NCBI GenBank assembly: GCA_002480495.1
Contig: DLCG01000020.1
Coordinates: forward strand, 27,158-91,157
Reading direction: 5' to 3'
From: Rhodobiaceae bacterium UBA7804
GTDB lineage: Bacteria; Pseudomonadota; Alphaproteobacteria; Parvibaculales; Parvibaculaceae
DNA length: 64,000 bases
Position numbers and translations under genes: made by a program. The number at the start of each line of letters is the position of its first letter. Position 1 is the first letter of the stretch. Under the pieces are notes generated by a model, which was not told the DNA's origin, made no database searches, and worked only from the letters and a program-made list of their open reading frames with translations. Positions 60,565 through 64,000 of this stretch are shown here, piece by piece.

Positions 60565-61107
60565 TTGCCCGCCTTCTTCTTCCTCGCCTTCATCGCCATT
60601 CCGCTGATCGAGATCGCCATCTTCATCGAGGTGGGCGGCGCGATCGGCGTGTGGCCGACCATCGGCATCGTTCTGGGCACCGCGCTCATGGGCGCGACGC
60701 TGCTGCGGATGCAGGGGCTCACCACATGGCGGCGGGCGGAAGAAGCGATGCGCCGCGGCGAACCCCCTGTGGCCGAGATGCTCGACGGCGTCTTCCTCAT
60801 CGTCGCGGCCCTTCTCATGGTAACGCCCGGCCTCTTTACCGACTGCATCGGTCTCCTGCTCCTGATCCCGCCACTCAGGCGCGAGATCGGGCGCCGCGCC
60901 GCGCGGCGGATCGCCGCAAGCAGCCGGTTCACCGTCTATTCGAGCGGCATGGGCGGCGCGAGACCCGGCCCCGGCTTCGATCCGGGTGAGGGCCGGCCGG
61001 CAAAGGGTCCGGGGCCCGTCATCGAGGGCGAGGCCGAGGAACTGGGCGAAAACGGCAACGAGACCCGCGAAAACGGGCCGGGACCGGCATCACCCTGGAA
61101 GCAATAA
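60565..61107 (+). CDS. fxsA: FxsA family membrane protein
   Basis: 180 residues from TTG 60565; no ATG or GTG lies upstream in frame within reach. FxsA pattern: LPAFFFLAFIAIPLIEIAIF, IGVWPTIGIVLGTALMGATL, LIVAALLMVTPGLFTDCIG. Four helices then an acidic Gly/Pro tail. Suppresses phage T7 exclusion when overexpressed in E. coli; native role unknown. Precedes secB by 89 bp. Confidence 0.85.
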   Translation: MPAFFFLAFIAIPLIEIAIFIEVGGAIGVWPTIGIVLGTALMGATLLRMQGLTTWRRAEEAMRRGEPPVAEMLDGVFLIVAALLMVTPGLFTDCIGLLLLIPPLRREIGRRAARRIAASSRFTVYSSGMGGARPGPGFDPGEGRPAKGPGPVIEGEAEELGENGNETRENGPGPASPWKQ

Positions 61108-61196
61108 GTTCCGGACCGCAATCCCCGTTTCTTGTCGCCCAGGCCGTTCCGTGGTAGCCAGCAGCCTTTCCCGAGGCCAAAAGCGGTGAGGCGAGA

Positions 61197-61682
61197 ATGT
61201 CGGATCAGGGCTCGACCAATGCAGGCAATGGCAGTGCGCAGCTTCGCGTACTGACCCAGTACATCAAGGACCTCTCCTTCGAGAATCCGAACGCCCCGCA
61301 AATGCTCGGTCCCGTGGACGAACAGCCCCAGATCGGCATCAGGGTCGATGTCGGCGTCAAGCGCATGAGCGATACCGACTATGAAGTCGCGCTCAAGATC
61401 GGCGCCGAAGCCAAGGTGAAGGAAAAGCCGATGTTCCTCGCCGAAATCGAATATGCCGGTCTCTTCCGTCTCACCGGCATCCAGGAGCAGGATCTCGAGG
61501 CGGTGCTCGTCGTCGAGTGCCCGCGCCAAATCTTCCCCTTCGCGCGGCGCGCGCTTGCCGACGTTACGCGCGACGGCGGTTATCCACCGCTGATGATCGA
61601 TCCCATCGATTTCGTGAGCCTCTATCACCAGCGCCGCGAGCAGATGGCGCAGGAAGTCGCGGGCGCCCAGCAGCCCAACTGA
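61197..61682 (+). CDS. secB: Protein-export chaperone SecB
   Basis: 161 residues. Conserved LRVLTQYIKDLSFENPNAP, INVDVGVK-like IRVDVGVKRM, and VECPRQIFPFARRALADVTR. Tetrameric holdase passing preproteins to SecA. Its stop abuts the dnaQ stop on the other strand. Confidence 0.97.
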   Translation: MSDQGSTNAGNGSAQLRVLTQYIKDLSFENPNAPQMLGPVDEQPQIGIRVDVGVKRMSDTDYEVALKIGAEAKVKEKPMFLAEIEYAGLFRLTGIQEQDLEAVLVVECPRQIFPFARRALADVTRDGGYPPLMIDPIDFVSLYHQRREQMAQEVAGAQQPN

Positions 61683-62366
61683 TCAGGCTTTTGAAGAAAG
61701 CCAGAGCGCGTTTTCGCCGAGCGACGCGACGAAGGCGTCATGCGCCTCTCGCTCCTCGTCGGTGAGACGCGAAGGGAGGGGCGCCGGCCGCGCCGCGCGC
61801 GCAACCTTCTCTCCGGTCTTCGCCGCAAGCTCCCGCTGCAACACGAGGCCCGGCTGCCTGCCGCCCATCAGCTCCAGATAGACTTCCGCCAGCAACTCGC
61901 TGTCGAGCAGCGCGCCATGCTTCGTGCGGCCGGAATTGTCCACGTTGAAACGCCGGCAGAGCGCGTCGAGATTGTTCTGTGCGCCTGGATATTTGCGCCG
62001 CGCGATTTCGAGCGTGTCGATCGCACGGGCCATCGGCAGCGAGGGACGGCCGATCCGTTTCAGCTCGGCGTTGATGAAGCCCATATCGAAAGAGGCGTTG
62101 TGGATCACGAGCGGATCCTCGCCGATGAATTCCAGAAAGTCGTCGGCCACTTCCGAGAATTTCGGCTTGTCGCTCAGAAACGCCTCGGAGAGACCGTGAA
62201 CGCGGAACGCGCCTTCCGGCATGTCGCGTTCGGGATTGATATAGGTGTGGAAGAACTTGCCCGTCGCGACATGATTGAAGAGTTCGAGGCAGCCGATTTC
62301 GACCAGGCGATGGCCGTCCTGCGGGCTGATGCCCGTCGTTTCCGTGTCGAGCACGATCTCGCGCAT
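61683..62366 (-). CDS. dnaQ: DNA polymerase III epsilon subunit (proofreading exonuclease)
   Basis: 227 residues. Exo motifs: DTETTGISP (I), HNASFDMGFINAEL (II) and HGALLDSELLAEVYLEL (III epsilon with His-x4-Asp). C-terminal tail is short. 3'-5' proofreading within Pol III. Head of a minus-strand series behind VOC, coaE and aroE. Confidence 0.97.
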   Translation of the reverse strand: MREIVLDTETTGISPQDGHRLVEIGCLELFNHVATGKFFHTYINPERDMPEGAFRVHGLSEAFLSDKPKFSEVADDFLEFIGEDPLVIHNASFDMGFINAELKRIGRPSLPMARAIDTLEIARRKYPGAQNNLDALCRRFNVDNSGRTKHGALLDSELLAEVYLELMGGRQPGLVLQRELAAKTGEKVARAARPAPLPSRLTDEEREAHDAFVASLGENALWLSSKA

Positions 62367-62423
62367 GTCTGTCCCGTTTAGCCCGTGGATCGCCTTCCCC
62401 CGAAGGCGATTGCCGATTCTCGC

Positions 62424-62852
62424 CTATTCGGCGTTGAAATGGAACGACCCATCTTCGCCGATGACGCCGCCCGGATTCCAGGCGACTTCCCAGATGTGAT
62501 TGTCCGGATCGGAGAAATAGCCGGTATAGCCGCCCCAGAAAGCATCTTCGCCGCGCTTCAGTATACGCCCGCCCGCTGCTTCGGCTTCGGCCAGGACCTG
62601 GTCGACCTCTTCCTTCTCGCGGACATTATGCGCGAGCGCGACGCCGGAAAAGCCTTCGCCATAAGGCGCGACCTTCGCATCCTCGGCCAGCGCCTCGCGG
62701 CCGAACAGCGCGAAGACGATGCCCCCGCACTGAAAGAAGCACACGCTCGGATTGCTTTGCGGCAGCGGTTTCCAGCCCAGCGTTTCGTAGAATGCCTGTG
62801 CGCGGGCAAGATCGGTAACGCCAAGCGTGATGAAGCTTATGCGCTGTTCCAT
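62424..62852 (-). CDS. VOC superfamily protein (glyoxalase/bleomycin-resistance fold)
   Basis: 142 residues. Paired beta-alpha-beta-beta-beta units: ISFITLGVTDLARAQAFYET, and GYFSDPDNHIWEVAWNPG at the C-terminus with the metal-site Glu. Gln/His ligands are not all obvious, so glyoxalase activity cannot be claimed. Sits inside the usually contiguous dnaQ-coaE-aroE string. Confidence 0.88.
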   Translation of the reverse strand: MEQRISFITLGVTDLARAQAFYETLGWKPLPQSNPSVCFFQCGGIVFALFGREALAEDAKVAPYGEGFSGVALAHNVREKEEVDQVLAEAEAAGGRILKRGEDAFWGGYTGYFSDPDNHIWEVAWNPGGVIGEDGSFHFNAE

Positions 62853-62884
62853 GTTTCCGCCCCCTCTGGTTGGCCCCGGTGGTT

Positions 62885-63511
62885 TCAGCCGGTGCGCAGC
62901 CGTTCCTTCAGCACCTTGCCTTCGCGGCCCTTCAGCGCCTCCACGATCCGCGCAACCTGTTCGCGCGCATGATCGAGGCCCTTGTCGCTCTCGACCACGA
63001 AGTCGGCGCGCTTGCGCTTTTCCTCGTCGGGCACCTGCTTGGCATGGATCGCGGCGAATTTCGCCTCGTCCATGTCGGGCCGCGCGAGCACCCGCGTCTT
63101 CTGGATATCGTAAGGGGCCGAGACCACCACAACAACATCGACACGTGTCTCGCCGCCAGTTTCATAGAGAAGCGGAATGTCGAGCACGGCCATTTCACGG
63201 CCCGCTTCCATGTTCTCGCGCAGAAAATCGATCTGCGCCTCGCCGACAAGCGGATGCACGATCGCCTCGAGCTTTTTCATCTCGTCCGGCAAACCGATCA
63301 CGCAGCGCGAAAGCGCCTTGCGGTCGACGGCATCGTCGATAATGGCGGAAGGGAAGGCGGCGCGGATCGGCTCCACTGCCTTGCCGCCCTTTTCGTAAAG
63401 CTTGTGAACGGCAGCATCCGCGTCATAGACGGGCACGCCTTCGGCGCGGAACATTTTCGCCGTTTCCGATTTGCCCATGCCGATGGAGCCCGTGAGGCCG
63501 ATAAGGAGCAT
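62885..63511 (-). CDS. coaE: Dephospho-CoA kinase
   Basis: 208 residues. P-loop LIGLTGSIGMGKSETAKMF, then VYDADAAVHKLY and DIPLLYETGGE. Last step of CoA synthesis: ATP-dependent 3'-phosphorylation of dephospho-CoA. aroE lies 27 bp upstream on the same strand. Confidence 0.97.
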   Translation of the reverse strand: MLLIGLTGSIGMGKSETAKMFRAEGVPVYDADAAVHKLYEKGGKAVEPIRAAFPSAIIDDAVDRKALSRCVIGLPDEMKKLEAIVHPLVGEAQIDFLRENMEAGREMAVLDIPLLYETGGETRVDVVVVVSAPYDIQKTRVLARPDMDEAKFAAIHAKQVPDEEKRKRADFVVESDKGLDHAREQVARIVEALKGREGKVLKERLRTG

Positions 63512-63537
63512 GTTCCCCCCGTTTATGCTTCTGCTTC

Positions 63538-64000
63538 TTATTGTGGCTGGCCAATATCGGCGAGCACGATGTTTCTGAGTTCTTCCGTCACATGCGGACG
63601 TATGCCGAACCAGGCTTCGAAGCCCGGCACGGCCTGATGGAGCAGCATGCCGAGCCCGTCCACGACCTCGTGGCCCGCCTCGCGCGCGCGGCGCAGCAAT
63701 CCGGTTTCGAGCGGCGTATAGACGATATCCGTCACCACCGCGTCGCGGGGCAATGCGGATATGTCGATATCGACATCGCTCTCGCCTTTCATGCCGAGCG
63801 TCGTCGTATTGACGAGAAGCCCCACGCCGGAAAGAGCGGCATTCAATTCGCCGAGCGGCATCGCTTTCGCGCGCGTGAGGCCCAGGTCGCGGATCAGCGC
63901 TTCGGCGCGCTCGACCGTGCGGTTGACGATGCGGATTTCGGGTGCGCCTTCTTCTTCGAGGGCGAGCGCAATCGCGCGCGCCGCGCCGCCCGCGCCCAGC
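63538..64000 (-). CDS. aroE: Shikimate dehydrogenase, partial
   Basis: The C-terminal 153 residues are visible; the 5' part lies beyond the right edge. NADP-binding LGAGGAARAIALAL, IVNRTVERAEAL, LLVNTTTLGM and TPLETGLLRRAREAGH with GLGMLLHQAVPGFEAWFG are typical AroE. Catalyses NADPH-dependent reduction of 3-dehydroshikimate. An ATG at 63861 is internal. Confidence 0.95.
   Translation of the reverse strand, partial: LGAGGAARAIALALEEEGAPEIRIVNRTVERAEALIRDLGLTRAKAMPLGELNAALSGVGLLVNTTTLGMKGESDVDIDISALPRDAVVTDIVYTPLETGLLRRAREAGHEVVDGLGMLLHQAVPGFEAWFGIRPHVTEELRNIVLADIGQPQ

Noticed and set aside
1..64000. CRISPR array, rRNA operon, prophage or complete insertion sequence
   Set aside because: No repeat-spacer pattern, rRNA sequence, phage genes or transposase frame was seen.

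Overview
The window is about 64 kb of GC-rich chromosome from an alphaproteobacterium. Gene content and order (hslV-hslU beside hisB-hisH-hisA-hisF, hisE-coaA, dnaQ-coaE-aroE, hrcA-grpE, dnaK-dnaJ, an olsB-type acyltransferase, malic enzyme fused to a PTA-like domain) point to the Hyphomicrobiales/Rhizobiales area. A Parvibaculum-like organism is my best guess from memory, not proven. Almost everything is chromosomal core; no prophage, transposase, rRNA or CRISPR is visible. The coding density is high, with many 4-bp start/stop overlaps and several convergent gene pairs that touch or overlap.

Layout. 1-11.3 kb: partial methyltransferase, Nudix-mutS pair, maeB, olsB, ampG, and a large hybrid histidine kinase. 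11.4-12.14 kb: a small AT-richer island with a perfect TA-flanked palindrome, a small orphan ORF, a tRNA-like gene with a 52-nt anticodon arm, and a rho-independent terminator. 12.1-19.5 kb: yifB/comM, two tiny lipoproteins, an LprI/DUF3298 secreted protein, a HugZ-like haem/FMN protein behind a Fur-like box, M19 dipeptidase, and an FkbM methyltransferase overlapping gshB. 19.7-27.1 kb: marC, SirB1-like protein, and an envelope/ribosome cluster like E. coli yraLMNP (dolP-like BON lipoprotein, yraN, rsmI, divergent lpoA-like gene), then hemW-rdgB-rph. 27.4-34.9 kb: heat-shock genes hrcA, grpE, dnaK (with an alphaproteobacterial sigma-32-type promoter) and dnaJ, with nnrU, alkB and a Sel1 lipoprotein between.

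34.9-42.4 kb: DUF486, dapB, gpmA, DUF2244, nth, a small lipoprotein with a CysZ/EI24-like membrane protein, a PfkB/adenosine-type kinase, GST, coaA and hisE. 42.5-48.8 kb: a pentapeptide-repeat protein and a CYTH-CHAD protein sit between hisE and the hisF-hisA-hisH-DUF2628-hisB operon. 49.1-53 kb: two convergent PPOX-fold flavoproteins, then hslV-DUF2585-hslU and a 106-bp palindromic repeat. 53.1-57.2 kb: an accessory-looking minus-strand cassette with a LysR regulator, an unknown protein, an isopenicillin-N-synthase-type oxygenase and a urea-carboxylase-associated type solute-binding protein. 57.3-64 kb: XRE regulator, Smr, mltA and Tim44-domain genes in one operon, fxsA, secB, dnaQ, a VOC protein, coaE and a partial aroE.

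The most unusual signals are the tRNA-like gene with its own terminator (11973-12136), the neighbouring palindrome, an in-frame palindrome-bearing insertion in mutS, the oxygenase/solute-binding cassette with a candidate LysR operator, and the interruption of the his cluster.
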